From Lineolata rhizophorae (Eukaryota > Ascomycota > Dothideomycetes > Lineolatales > Lineolataceae), in contig MU001701.1 of assembly GCA_010093515.1 (NCBI GenBank), forward strand, positions 166,605 to 209,328: a DNA stretch of 42,724 nucleotides, given 5' to 3'. Below are positions 1-9,454 of the stretch, in pieces (position 1 is the stretch's first letter; every line of letters starts with the position of its first letter). A program made the position numbers and the translations under genes. Below the pieces are notes generated by a model. That model did no database searches, was not told where the DNA came from, and saw nothing but the letters and a program-made list of their open reading frames with translations.

Positions 1-263
1 GTAGGGGGGAATCCTCGCGCGTCGAGGTTGAGTATGTGTTCGATTATCGCCTGCTCTTCTATAGGCGTGAGGTTCTTGCAGTTGGGTTGGCAATCGCGTC
101 GGAAGGATTTTTTAGCGCGTCGGTCGATTAGCGTGGTTCGGGGGACGTTGTAGGCCAGGGCAGCCTCTTGTACTGATTTAATATCGCGTTTCTCGATAGC
201 TTGAAGAGCAAGCTTAATCCTAGCTTCCTGCGCATTAATATCTTTGCGTGGTTGTTGAGGCAT
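1..263 (-). CDS. Fot1/pogo-type transposase, N-terminal part (partial)
   Basis: The minus strand encodes the first 87 residues of a transposase, starting at the ATG at 261-263 and open to the window edge. It begins MPQQPRKDINAQEARIKLAL and continues as a helix-turn-helix DNA-binding segment with the conserved stretch VPRTTLIDRRAKK, followed by a second helical part containing NLDARGF. EARIKLA and DARGF also occur at the same relative places in the transposase at 39123-40799, which supports both the family and the start codon. In this family the N-terminal CENP-B-like helices bind the element ends, and the DDE catalytic core follows; here the core is outside the window. Confidence 0.85.
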   Translation of the reverse strand, partial: MPQQPRKDINAQEARIKLALQAIEKRDIKSVQEAALAYNVPRTTLIDRRAKKSFRRDCQPNCKNLTPIEEQAIIEHILNLDARGFPP

Positions 264-299
264 TATACTGGTTCGTCTGGGATGATGCGGGATCGGTGG

Positions 300-344
300 G
301 CGCTGTCGGCTCGGTGATATTGACGACTCGGTGATGAAACACGT
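300..344 (-). repeat. Terminus of element C with two 17-bp subterminal units
   Basis: Read inward on the minus strand, the end is ACGTGTTTCAT (344-334), then CACCGAGTCGTCAATAT (333-317), then CACCGAGCCGACAGCGC (316-300). The two 17-bp units agree at 11 positions, mainly in CACCGAG at their start. The spacing and position match the units in the other two elements of this window, although the unit sequence is different. Such units are the likely binding sites of the transposase; that role is inferred. Confidence 0.7.
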
Positions 345-778
345 TATAGCGTTCTCGCGTTTATCGAACGAGATGTATAAAATTCACTAAATGCTCAGGA
401 TTTCAACCATTGAGCAGTGTTATCTCATGATAGCCTTGCTCCTTGCAGCGGACTAAAACCATCGCAAATTCATCACAAAAAGCTCTTGTTATGCTTTGAG
501 GGAGGCATAAGTTTTCACATAGAGATCATGCTCTATAGTCGTGAATACATCATTCTATCCTAGGTGAAAAGGCGAGGCTAGTGAGGAGAAGCATCCAGTG
601 AACCATCCGCTCAGATTCCCGACTCTTAGATACCGATTTCTGAACATTTCTTTGTAATAATCTAGTCCTTGATTGGAAGCACTGAACAGACAGAACAATT
701 TATAGTATACCGTCCAGAGCTAGAAATAGTTTACCAAAAACGATTAAATCGTTTGGATTTGGGAGCACCTTCTTGTGT
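345..778. other. Short intergenic spacer
   Basis: This lies between the transposon end and the 3' end of the dynamin gene. I see no coding potential, RNA gene or repeat. It probably includes the 3' untranslated region of the dynamin gene. Confidence 0.5.
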
Positions 779-3356
779 CTACCGGCGGCTTCTCTTCTTA
801 GACTTCTTTCCCAAAGGACGCCACTCCAACCCGACGTGGGGAACTTTTGTGGCGAAACCGTCTTCCTCTTTGTCCTCAACAAGTTCGGCAACCGGAGGAG
901 CCTCAGAGGTGCTGCCTTGATCGAGATAGTCACCCACTTCGCTGGGGGGTTTTTGCTCGGCCATCTGTCCTCGGGATCCTTCGTTCTGTCAAGGATCAGT
1001 TTTGCGCAAACGAAGTGCTTACTAATGACAAAGAAAAGAGACATATATACCGAGTCAGATTCCACTCTGGACCTAAGACTGCTAGTGTACGAAACCTCGC
1101 TCCGGAAAGTTTGTGCATCATCTTGCAAAGCTGTCTTTGCCTCCATGCGAGCGCGAACAGTCTTTGACGCACTATGAGTAGAGTGTCGTTCACAGATTTC
1201 CTTTCCCTTCCCCAATATACGCAGTTTGCGGTTAAGTTGTCGCCGTTGGGCTTGGGACTCTGTCGACTCGGCAGCTATTCTCGCAATAAGGTCCGGATGC
1301 ATCTGACCAACTTCCGGCGGTGAGAAAATCGTCCAGATATCTCCAATGAGGACATCTTCAACTACTTGGATGCAGACGTTGTCGACGAATGTCTTCATTG
1401 CTACCTGGAAGCAGAAATTAGAGCGAATAATTCACATAAGCGCCTTAATAAGCTTGACTCGTGACACTTTACCTTATAATAAGCTTCCATGCTATCCAGT
1501 AGTTCCGAGCAGGCAAAGGCGTCCATGTCAGTCTGAGATCGTCTTGAAAGTGCCTCTGCCAATTTAGAAATGCTGAGGTCATTTCGGTATGCTGAGATTG
1601 TATCCGAAGACACGCCCCAGTGCTTTTGAATACTCTCAATGAGGGTGCCCGTCTGGCGCTTTTCCCGAATCTTTTGCAAGTTCTCCGTGTAGTAATGATT
1701 GTAGGTAATGGGGTGTTTTTGACGATCGGCCAAAAGGCGGTTAATTGACTGACTAGCAGTGTCAAATCGCTCGTTTATGCGAGGGTCAATCCAATGAGTG
1801 AACAAAGATCCGGAAGTTTCGTTGTCCGTAATCTCAAAGAGAAGCTTCTCGAGAAAGTCCCTCGAAGCTAACCAAATTTGTTGCACATGCTCTTGGGAAA
1901 GTCTTCCCCACCGAGTGGATTGGTCACGAAATAGTTCGCCGACTAGTAGCGGGTTAAAAGAGCCAGGCAGTTCGCGTCCTCTGCTTCGTACAAGTAGCTC
2001 CCGCACCCATTCGATTGCACCTGCACGACTCATGACAAGAGGCTTCTCCCCATTGCTAGGATCTCCTTCCCATCCATCATCGACTTCAGGACGAATATCG
2101 TTGTCGACAATTTTTCTATGATAGCCCCTCACCCGCATGACCTCCGAGAACTCCATGTTTAGGTTTTGAACCACCGCTCTCAGTCGTTTGTAGTATTCGC
2201 CATCTGAAGCAGGGTTGCCGAAGAATGGGTGCTCGTAGCTGCCATCACTAGCCGCCCTGCAGAGAGTCTGGAACGACTGACTTAGCTTGAGCAAGAATTG
2301 ACGCTGCTTTTCGGGTGTGTCGCGACTGTCACCAAGCTTGAGGAGTTTGTTCTTGCAGTCTTGGATGTTGGATTCAATGTCTTCGATCAAGCCTGGGAGG
2401 TATCGCTGGATTTGCTCGAGAAGAATCTTGCCCAGACGACGCCGCAGCGGGCCTATACCAACCATATCCCGTGGCAGGTCCGTCCACGCGCCCTTAGAGA
2501 AGAAGTGTTCTTCCGACCTGTCCCGTTCTTCGCCTGTCCAGTGCCGTTCATTGTAGTCGCGATTCTTGACAACGTGCCAACCGAGACGGAACTGGATATT
2601 GTTGTTGCTGGCGAGATCCACTATAACGCCCTCACTGTCGGAACCTGGGGGAAGAGTATCTGGCTTTGTTATAAGCCCGAGCGTCCGAAAGCCTTTTGGA
2701 TCAACGTCTCGAGCTTTTCTTAGGATGGCTTGATTGTGGTACTCGTTCTTCGCGGAGACCACGGCAAGAATGACGCTCTTCGGATTCTCCATGTATGACG
2801 TGACCAGTCCTGTAATGAGCTCCACGTCGGCAACCGACTGCACCTTGCTGTCAGTCTGGATAAGGCCAGGGAGATCAACAATAGTGAGTTTTGGCTTGTC
2901 GGGCCCTGAAATCTCAACCCGAAGGATGTCTTTTGAAAACGCTTTGCCAGACTCGGTGAGACCCATTTCATCTTTGGCTCGTTTGACAAGGTCAGGGATG
3001 TCTTCGAGTCGTTGTAGAGATTGCTTGAAGCTGTTCAGCCGTGCTTGATCGGACTCTGAAGCATCCTTACTGGGAACAATCATGACTGCAGCGCTAGGTG
3101 TAGCTGCCTGCCGAAGGACAACCTCAGTAGGGAACCGGGTGCACAGGGTATCATGTTGCGGGAATGGGACACCAGAGATGCCCTCAAGAACAGAACTCTT
3201 GCCACTTGATTGCTCGCCGCAGACGATAATCTGAGGCAAAAACACAAACTCGCCGACTCCTTCATGCCGAAGGTTGTCAATATCATCCAAGAGATTCTGT
3301 TGCTCCGAAGATCTAAACGTGTCCAAAGAAGACGTATTTAGGTTTGTGGCCGCCAT
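779..3356 (-). CDS. Dynamin-like large GTPase (fungal Mx-type), three exons
   Basis: A large GTPase of the dynamin superfamily, which assembles on membranes and couples GTP hydrolysis to remodelling. I place exons at 3356-1473, 1404-1051 and 985-779, with GT-AG introns of 68 bp (1405-1472) and 65 bp (986-1050) at phase 0, giving 814 residues. Visible motifs are G1 GEQSSGKSS (47-55), the G2 Thr in CTRFP, G3 DLPGL (161-165) and G4 TKPD (230-233). The stalk follows, and the GTPase effector domain spans the exon 1/2 junction with AYYKVAMKTFVDNV and, further on, IAAES. There is no PH or proline-rich domain, so it is not a classical endocytic dynamin. The last exon encodes an acidic stretch and a strongly basic end, LGKKSKKRSRR. 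Many ascomycetes carry several such paralogues of unknown cargo; the specific role here is unknown. Confidence 0.92.
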
Positions 3357-5157
3357 AATGGCCTAAATAGTTGCTCGCCGCTCAAAAAATGGTCAAATAG
3401 ACAACCATCAACATTCTGGTTGAATTCTGAGGCATATCAGGCGGCTGCGGGGTAAGGCTCGATCGCTCATGGAAATGCGGCGGAGCATTACGTGGACCAA
3501 TCCGGAGCGTCTGGGACGATCATGTAGCGGGTACCCTCCGCAATGGCAATCTATTAATTAATTAGTCACTAAAAACCATTGTAAACACTAGGAACATACA
3601 AATGTAAAAAAACATGTATTTCAAGCTGAGCAGAAATATATCTAAGTTTGTTAAATCTACTAAACCAACTCTAATAGTGCATGTACACTAATATCACGTT
3701 CATGTTGCTTTTTTTTTATTAAAATATGGCATGTTATATTAAAATTTCTGTTAAAAGCCAAGGTCTGTTTGCTAATATACCAGTTTTTGTACAGACTTTA
3801 GGTTGCCTTGTCGCGAAGAATATTGTAGCATAACGTAGATATGCAGCGCTCATACTCTTGTGTGTATTCTTATAATAAATTTATGAACTGAATATCTCTA
3901 GCCATAGTTCTACACAAAGAAGCAGATCATAGTCTCATATATGCCATTCGTCAAGCAAGTAGCTTAGGCAGTGTGGAAAGTATTCGGAACAGATATTCGG
4001 AGCGTAGAGTCCACGCTAACTAGATACAGAGAACGAGTCTATCCACTCCAACTGAATCAATAAAGCAAGGCGCTTTACCAGATAAAGTAGTCGTGCATTA
4101 TTAAGGGCCTATAAACTATAGAATAAGGCCTTAACCAACAGGTTACTACAATTATACTTCACTTTGATCATATATACTATGACGAAACAGTATTCAATAG
4201 AAGGAGTTTCTGTTATTATAAGTTGATATCCATATATCATATTTAGGGCAAACATAGTAGAATTTCTATAAGTATCTTACCATAGTATTATAGGTCTACT
4301 TGCCCCTATTTTATAATTATACCCTCCTATTAGTAAAGCGGTTCTCAATACAAATATGTAGTAAAGTAAGGTCAGTTCACTAGTGCTAGAGGCTCTTAGA
4401 ATTTATCTTGGATTAGCAAGAGTAGCAGATAATAACCAATTGGAGTAGACTCCACATACCTTCTACACTGGGCTTAGGGAATTCTGAATTGAACAAATTC
4501 AGTCTTTCATATAATGCATTATATTGGATATGTCCTTCCGTGTCGCCTTGGGTACCTTTTTCAAGTTCATTAATCCGACCGAGCCTAAAAACCTTCCCAT
4601 GCATCCATGGATCAAACGTGGCAAACAGTGTTTCTCCACACGAGACAATTGCCGCTACTGAATGCTAGATCTATGTCTTCTTGAGGTCCGGATCTCGATC
4701 GGCCAATTCGTCATTGGGTTGCTCTTCCTGAAACTCTTTAGTATGCAACTCATACTTATCGGTCTCTTGGTGGCATTGTAGAAACATCAAACGTGTTAAG
4801 ACGAATTGTGAAGACTTTGATGAGAAGTCCATTCCCGGGTTGCTTTCAGACTGGCGAGATACGACAATAAGAAAGTACTCGTGTGCGTTCCAGTTTGGGT
4901 GCGTGCCATTGATAGTCCCTCCAGATCGAGGGTCAAATGGGACTTCCGCCGTCTAAATAGAAACGCTATTGCGGTTCTGTCCGAAAGTACATGTCAACTG
5001 GGCAATATGTTTATATTCTTCCTGCTATAGGATATGGTAAAACAACTGAATCTGAGTCTTGATTATCAGTAGACTTGTGGAATCCCTTTTTGACTCTATC
5101 CTTGAAAGAAACTCCTGCCCTGCGTCTCCTGCCCTATTTCTTTCATTCTGTATTAAA
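3357..5157. other. AT-rich intergenic spacer
   Basis: The stretch is strongly AT-rich, especially 3540-4450, with many TA dinucleotides and stops in all frames. Such composition is typical of repeat DNA decayed by repeat-induced point mutation in ascomycetes, but no parent repeat is recognisable. About 3357-3550 is less AT-rich and presumably holds the dynamin promoter. A possible gene relic (4671-4952) is listed separately. No RNA gene was seen. Confidence 0.5.
4671..4952 (-). pseudogene. Possible exon or gene relic, unrecognised
   Basis: The minus strand is open for 94 codons between two stops. The translation has a balanced, non-repetitive composition (for example NWNAHEYFLIVVSRQ and FVLTRLMFLQCHQETDKYE), unlike the surrounding AT-rich noise. 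There is no ATG near its start, but TTTCTATTTAG just upstream would serve as a splice acceptor, so it may be the last exon of a lost or undetected gene. A further 63-codon open stretch lies downstream at 4413-4604 in another frame. I do not recognise the family, and chance cannot be excluded. Confidence 0.25.
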
Positions 5158-7779
5158 CTAGCGGTAATCAATATCAACACTTTGCCCAATTTCCTGACTC
5201 TGATCTACTACAATGCTTTGGCTTTCGTCAACATACGTCTCTCGACTATTATCCACATACACCTCATGGCTCTGATCTACACAAATTTCCTGACTTTGAT
5301 CGACGTATATCTGAGGCCCCATGTTGACATAAACTGGTTGTTGCTGGTCTGCCTGGGCACTGTGGCCGTAGCCGACGTAGCCATTTCCACCGGTTCCCAC
5401 ATAAGCTCCTCTAACGCTGGCAGAGTCTCTGGCTCCAAGCTCACTTGCATCGATTGAGCTTCCAGAGGAACTTGACCCACTCCTCGGCCGATTGTATGAC
5501 TGCACACTGCGCTGCTGATGCGGTATCGCCGCGTTGGACTGTAGTTGTCCCTGCGACTTTTCCGCACTACCAGACCCGCCTAGTGACAGCTGAAGGTTGG
5601 CAGTCAAGGAGTTTGGACTGCTGGATTGTTGGCGGTCGGTAGCTTGAGGTTTTTGATCCTCTGGTTGGGAGCTACGAAAGGCTAACTGTGCCGCGTGCTG
5701 CTGTTGCTCGTTGTGATAGGTGAATTGTCCAGCAACTCCAGCTGCCTGTCCGCTCTGGTATTCCACCTGCGCGACTTGCTGAGTATGCTGCTGTCCCTGA
5801 TACGCGAATTGTCCAGTGAGCTGTGTCTGATTGCCACTTTGGTAGGCGATTTGCACTCCCTGTTGAGCCTGAGTGCCTCCATGGACCAGAGATGTAGTGC
5901 TCTGGGGCTGCGCTCCGCTCCGGTATGTCATCTGAGCTTGCTGCATGTGGTGCTCGGCTTGATGTGTTAGTTGGCTTGATCGACCGGCCTGATGATTATA
6001 CTGTAATTGCAATTGCGAGGACGGTCGCCGAGGGAGAGCAGGGGTTTGCTGTGTATCGACCTTGCTTCGACCGTCCGACTGATTTCCGCCAATGACTTCA
6101 ACAGAGCCGTCCTCATACTCCACAACGTACCCGCCATCATACCCATCGTCCGCATCTTCCAGCACCAAAGCTTGCCCTGATTGTGCAATTTTAACTTCTC
6201 CTTGGAACTTCGCATTCGTTGCCACATCCACTTGGATAGCAGCATTCCGCCATGCCTTCTTTACCTGCTTGTTGACATGCGTAATACCTGTGCCGCGGGC
6301 GAACTTCTTCAGCCGCTTGTTCTGCTTGATGGCTTTAGCAGTCCCACGCATGCCATCAGCCGTAATATGGGCGGCGATCTTGGTGTTCCGCACGATACCA
6401 CCAGAGGAAGGGTCAACAAGGTTGACGCTTGCCTGGACGGCGCCCCCAAAAGTTACCTTCTCTTGCGAAGTACTTTGGCGCACAAGTTGTTGCTGGGAAG
6501 AGCCTGCGGCAATGGAAACTGCAGTTGTGCTTTGTCCAGATGCTGCTGGGAGGGACTTTCGTGTGACTCGGCCAGGATGCGGTTTTGTGATAGCGTTATC
6601 ACTGCTAGGATTACTAGCTAGAGCAATAGTACCAGTAGCTTGCCGATATCCTATCTGGGCCTGTGAACTGCGCCGAAGCTGCTGCTGCTGTTCCAAAGGC
6701 GGCTGTTCCCCTGGTCGACACCATGAAGCAAGTTGAAGCGCATCCTGGACGAAGAACACTTTGCCATCTGGATCCCTTGTTTCCCTCCATCCAGGAGGCA
6801 AACTGTTCTGAGGGCGGAGACGTGTCATTTGACCGGAGTCACTGTTCTCATAGTACACATTGCCCTCGGGGTCTTTCTTTTGTATCCAACCTGGCGGCAG
6901 TGACCCATAAATCGCTGTCATAGGCCGCAAGTGCGTTTTGTATCCAGTCTGTCTGTGTTCGTACCATAGCCGCTGCGACGAATTGCGATGAACTGTCCAG
7001 GATTGCTGCGACAACTGTGTATCTTGGACAATGACATCAGAGCTATTGCAATAATAGGACGGGTGGTGGCTGTGGCCAGCAAAAGAGGCGCTAGTCGTAT
7101 AACAGTGAAGGCACAATTTAGGAATTAAGCAAGGCCTTTCAGCTGTAGCACAAACAAGACAGAAGATTGATGGAAGGGGGACGGGGATAGCTATGAGATC
7201 GAATTTAAAGGTCAGCTTCGGACAATACGAAATTGAATACTTAGACAAAATAAAATACGTACCTCCGCCGCAACTTTTACAAGTTTGTACCGGAGCATTG
7301 GTTGAAACCACAACGACTTCACTCAATCCACTATTTAGCGGCCCGCTTGTCAAAGGAATTGCATCGGGACTCGTCGAAGCAGACGAGGAGTGAATGTTCA
7401 TCCCTGCGGAAACTGATGGGCCTCGACTAGCATTATTCCCACTGCTAGTGGTAGAAACTGATGAATGGGGTACCGAAGCAGCATCATATGGGGTTGCGCT
7501 CCTTGGCGAAATGGTGCGGCTCGGAGCCGGGTTCATCATCGGTGCGTGGTCTTCAATTTTTACCGTCGATATGCCAGAGATGCCCGATCCATCGAAGCTA
7601 GTCGGGTCAAATGAGGCGCCTGTAGTTGTCTGAGGTACACTTTGTGCGCTATCCGTTCTCGTAGTTCGAGGAGGCGCGGTGGATGCCGCTGGCGAAACTG
7701 GGCCAAGTTTCTGTTCTGTAGTTGGTTCATCATTTGGAGGACCCTCGGATGCAATAGTAAATGCCGCAGGGTGGTTCAT
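5158..7779 (-). CDS. WW-domain protein with Gln-rich region and C-terminal octapeptide repeats
   Basis: An 849-residue protein (exons 7779-7263 and 7190-5158) of unknown function. The 72-bp intron (7191-7262) has GTACGT, CTGAC and CATAG signals. Its length is a multiple of three and it contains no stop, so retention would only add 24 residues. Order of parts: a Ser/Thr/Pro-rich N-terminus; a Cys cluster (about 167-202) with CKSC, CLVC and CLHC pairs, probably zinc-binding; a degenerate WW-like segment (about 245-262); a WW domain lacking its second Trp (about 270-298); a complete WW domain (about 303-332, Trp 307 and Trp 329); a basic conserved-looking segment containing KQNKRLKKFARG; an acidic DADDGYDGG patch; a Gln-rich region; and six VYVDQSQE-like octads at the end. 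WW domains bind proline-rich ligands, so a scaffold role is possible. A later acceptor (TGCTACAG, about 48 bp further on) is an alternative. Confidence 0.8.
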   Translation of the reverse strand: MNHPAAFTIASEGPPNDEPTTEQKLGPVSPAASTAPPRTTRTDSAQSVPQTTTGASFDPTSFDGSGISGISTVKIEDHAPMMNPAPSRTISPRSATPYDAASVPHSSVSTTSSGNNASRGPSVSAGMNIHSSSASTSPDAIPLTSGPLNSGLSEVVVVSTNAPVQTCKSCGGGTYFILSKYSISYCPKLTFKFDLIAIPVPLPSIFCLVCATAERPCLIPKLCLHCYTTSASFAGHSHHPSYYCNSSDVIVQDTQLSQQSWTVHRNSSQRLWYEHRQTGYKTHLRPMTAIYGSLPPGWIQKKDPEGNVYYENSDSGQMTRLRPQNSLPPGWRETRDPDGKVFFVQDALQLASWCRPGEQPPLEQQQQLRRSSQAQIGYRQATGTIALASNPSSDNAITKPHPGRVTRKSLPAASGQSTTAVSIAAGSSQQQLVRQSTSQEKVTFGGAVQASVNLVDPSSGGIVRNTKIAAHITADGMRGTAKAIKQNKRLKKFARGTGITHVNKQVKKAWRNAAIQVDVATNAKFQGEVKIAQSGQALVLEDADDGYDGGYVVEYEDGSVEVIGGNQSDGRSKVDTQQTPALPRRPSSQLQLQYNHQAGRSSQLTHQAEHHMQQAQMTYRSGAQPQSTTSLVHGGTQAQQGVQIAYQSGNQTQLTGQFAYQGQQHTQQVAQVEYQSGQAAGVAGQFTYHNEQQQHAAQLAFRSSQPEDQKPQATDRQQSSSPNSLTANLQLSLGGSGSAEKSQGQLQSNAAIPHQQRSVQSYNRPRSGSSSSGSSIDASELGARDSASVRGAYVGTGGNGYVGYGHSAQADQQQPVYVNMGPQIYVDQSQEICVDQSHEVYVDNSRETYVDESQSIVVDQSQEIGQSVDIDYR
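5191..5334 (-). repeat. 24-bp tandem repeats encoding octapeptides in the WW protein
   Basis: Six consecutive 24-bp units encode VYVNMGPQ, IYVDQSQE, ICVDQSHE, VYVDNSRE, TYVDESQS and IVVDQSQE. The pattern is (hydrophobic)-x-V-[DN]-x-[SG]-x-[EQS]. The repeat sits ten residues before the stop codon. Confidence 0.9.
5665..5950 (-). repeat. Gln/Tyr-rich imperfect repeats in the WW protein
   Basis: The encoded protein repeats a core of the form Q-[MIV]-x-Y-[QR]-S-G or Q-F-x-Y (QMTYRSG, QIAYQSG, QFAYQG, QVEYQSG, QFTYHNE, QLAFRSS), each followed by a Gln-rich linker. Charged residues are scarce. The composition is prion-like, but no assembly property can be read from the sequence. Confidence 0.7.
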
Positions 7780-9454
7780 GATGGCGACGACTGTGTTTGG
7801 GTTGAAAGCAGAGTATGTATTGAATACGTCGCAAGAAAGAGCCTGCTAGCATTATACGAGACTCGAGAAACATGGGAAATGCACGTAGAGAAATATCCAG
7901 TCCACCACCCCGCACTGGCCACAGAATTGCAAAACGCTCTATGCTGTTTGGGAATAGCGGTCAGTTTCGTCCCATGGGCCGCTGCAGGATTTCTGGGACA
8001 ATAAATTCGGGCCTTTCCGCTATTCGAACCCCGCTCGCCAACTCTTCGTGTTGAGCTGAAGGGGCGCAGGTACATCGCCAAGAGATAACCTGACCCCCCA
8101 AAACACTTAAGCCGAATCGTCCGGCCAATAAAGCAAGGATAATGTTATGGCGCGATGTTATACTTTCGTTCCACAGTTCGTCGCCGATGAGAAAGCAAGT
8201 ACAACGCGAAATCACCGGCCATAGACAAAAAAAAAGCTTCGGGGTAAGTTTAACCTTTGGGAACTGCTGCCCGGTGCAGCTCACCGGCTTCTTAGACCGG
8301 TAAGTCTAGATGCAGTGGTGGTGGTACAATGATGCAAACCCTATCACAAGAAGTGTAAAAATAGTGATGCCAAGCGCTGCGACATTATTGGATCGTGAGA
8401 ATTCTGGACAACCAGGTATGGTGGGTTGTTGTACCGACTTGGCGTGGGCCAGCTGAAACTGAAAGTAGCGCAGTACTGAACAGTCATCACGTGATAAACC
8501 CCAGAAGGAGACTCTTGGCTTTGCCTGCGATCTTCGTAGCTGCCTCAAATTAGTTGTCAAATGGCCAGTTGCATTGAATTTGTTCAAATGCCATAGGCTG
8601 CTCGAATATGGATATGCTCGTTTAATTTCACTCCTAATCGTGAAAAACAAATGTCGGCGTTGCATTCTTACCGACATCGGACTCAAAGTTGTAGGGGGTT
8701 CCAATATTCGCTCTAGGGATATTGGCAAGGTGCGCAGCCCTGAAGCTTGAAAGGCTCACTTTCAGCTGACAAATTGAGTGCCCGGTGTTTGCGACTCCGT
8801 GTATACGGTTCACCTCGTCTCTAGAAGCAGATATACGGCCCGGTAGTGTCGTTCGGGGTAAGCTGATCGAATGACTCACGACAACGTTTTCTGGATGGCA
8901 TTTAGGGGAGAATTCCAAATAGATCAGAGGATCTCGTATATGATGTATTCAGCCTCCATTTGGAGATCACTAAACGAAGAACATGCTAGAGTAGGTAAAC
9001 ACCAATGGTGATTAATGGCTGTATTTTCGCCGTATGGTTTCTACATATAGCTATGGCGAAGGGACTTTCATAGCTGATAGATTAGGTATGGTTATTGCTC
9101 TATATATACGGGGAAGGCTACAATTGAAGTTTGAAAACGGCGTTGATTTTCTCCTGGGCTTGGCCAAAAATTTGCTTGGCAAGGTTTGCGTATGGGCTAC
9201 CATTAGATCTTAGAGGCAACAAAGGGATCCAACACGCCAGAATAATTGCGTCAGTGCTGAAAGTTGGGGTCGCGCGCCCCGCCACGCCCCACACTGAGAC
9301 AACCTCTACTACGTATAGCCTCAACGAAATCCGCACGTCCCATCGAGCCCAGCGGCTCCTCTCGCCGTCAACAGCCTGTTGCCAAACTGCCGCAAAACCA
9401 CTGCTTGATTCTCACACCCGACGGCCTGAACGAAGCTATGCCAACGTTCCGATA
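7780..9454. other. Divergent intergenic region between the WW-protein and helicase genes
   Basis: The region separates two divergently transcribed genes and must carry both promoters. A TATATATA sequence at 9101-9108 lies about 350 bp upstream of the helicase ATG and is a candidate TATA element with a long leader. A minus-strand open stretch at 8306-8728 has a hydrophobic end but nothing else to support it. No RNA gene or repeat was recognised. Confidence 0.5.
9101..9108 (+). promoter_or_regulatory. Candidate TATA box of the helicase gene
   Basis: TATATATA stands alone in a mixed-composition stretch upstream of the helicase gene. No ATG in the helicase frame occurs between it and 9455. The placement is plausible but not proven. 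Confidence 0.35.

Larger units (their letters stand above)
1..344 (-). mobile_element. Fot1/pogo-type DNA transposon, 5' end (element C, cut by window edge)
   Basis: This is the 5' end of a Tc1/mariner-pogo (Fot1 clade) DNA transposon read on the minus strand. It contains the N-terminus of its transposase (1-263) and, at 300-344, a terminal motif followed by two 17-bp units. The outer end is placed at 344 because ACGT there is followed by the TA dinucleotide (345-346) expected as the target duplication. The same terminal layout occurs in the two elements at the right of this window. The visible coding part is open throughout, with no sign of decay. The other end lies outside the window, so length and intactness are unknown. 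Confidence 0.8.

Noticed and set aside
8015-8045. Possible tRNA T-loop (TTCGAA) near 8023
   Set aside because: The flanking bases do not form a T stem, and no anticodon or acceptor stem could be placed.
8306-8728. 140-codon minus-strand open frame with a hydrophobic C-terminus
   Set aside because: One hydrophobic stretch is weak evidence; no conserved feature, and it lies in a divergent promoter region.
9131-9454. Upstream extension of the helicase frame
   Set aside because: It begins at TTG and contains no ATG, does not resemble helicase N-termini, and follows a likely TATA box by only about 25 bp.
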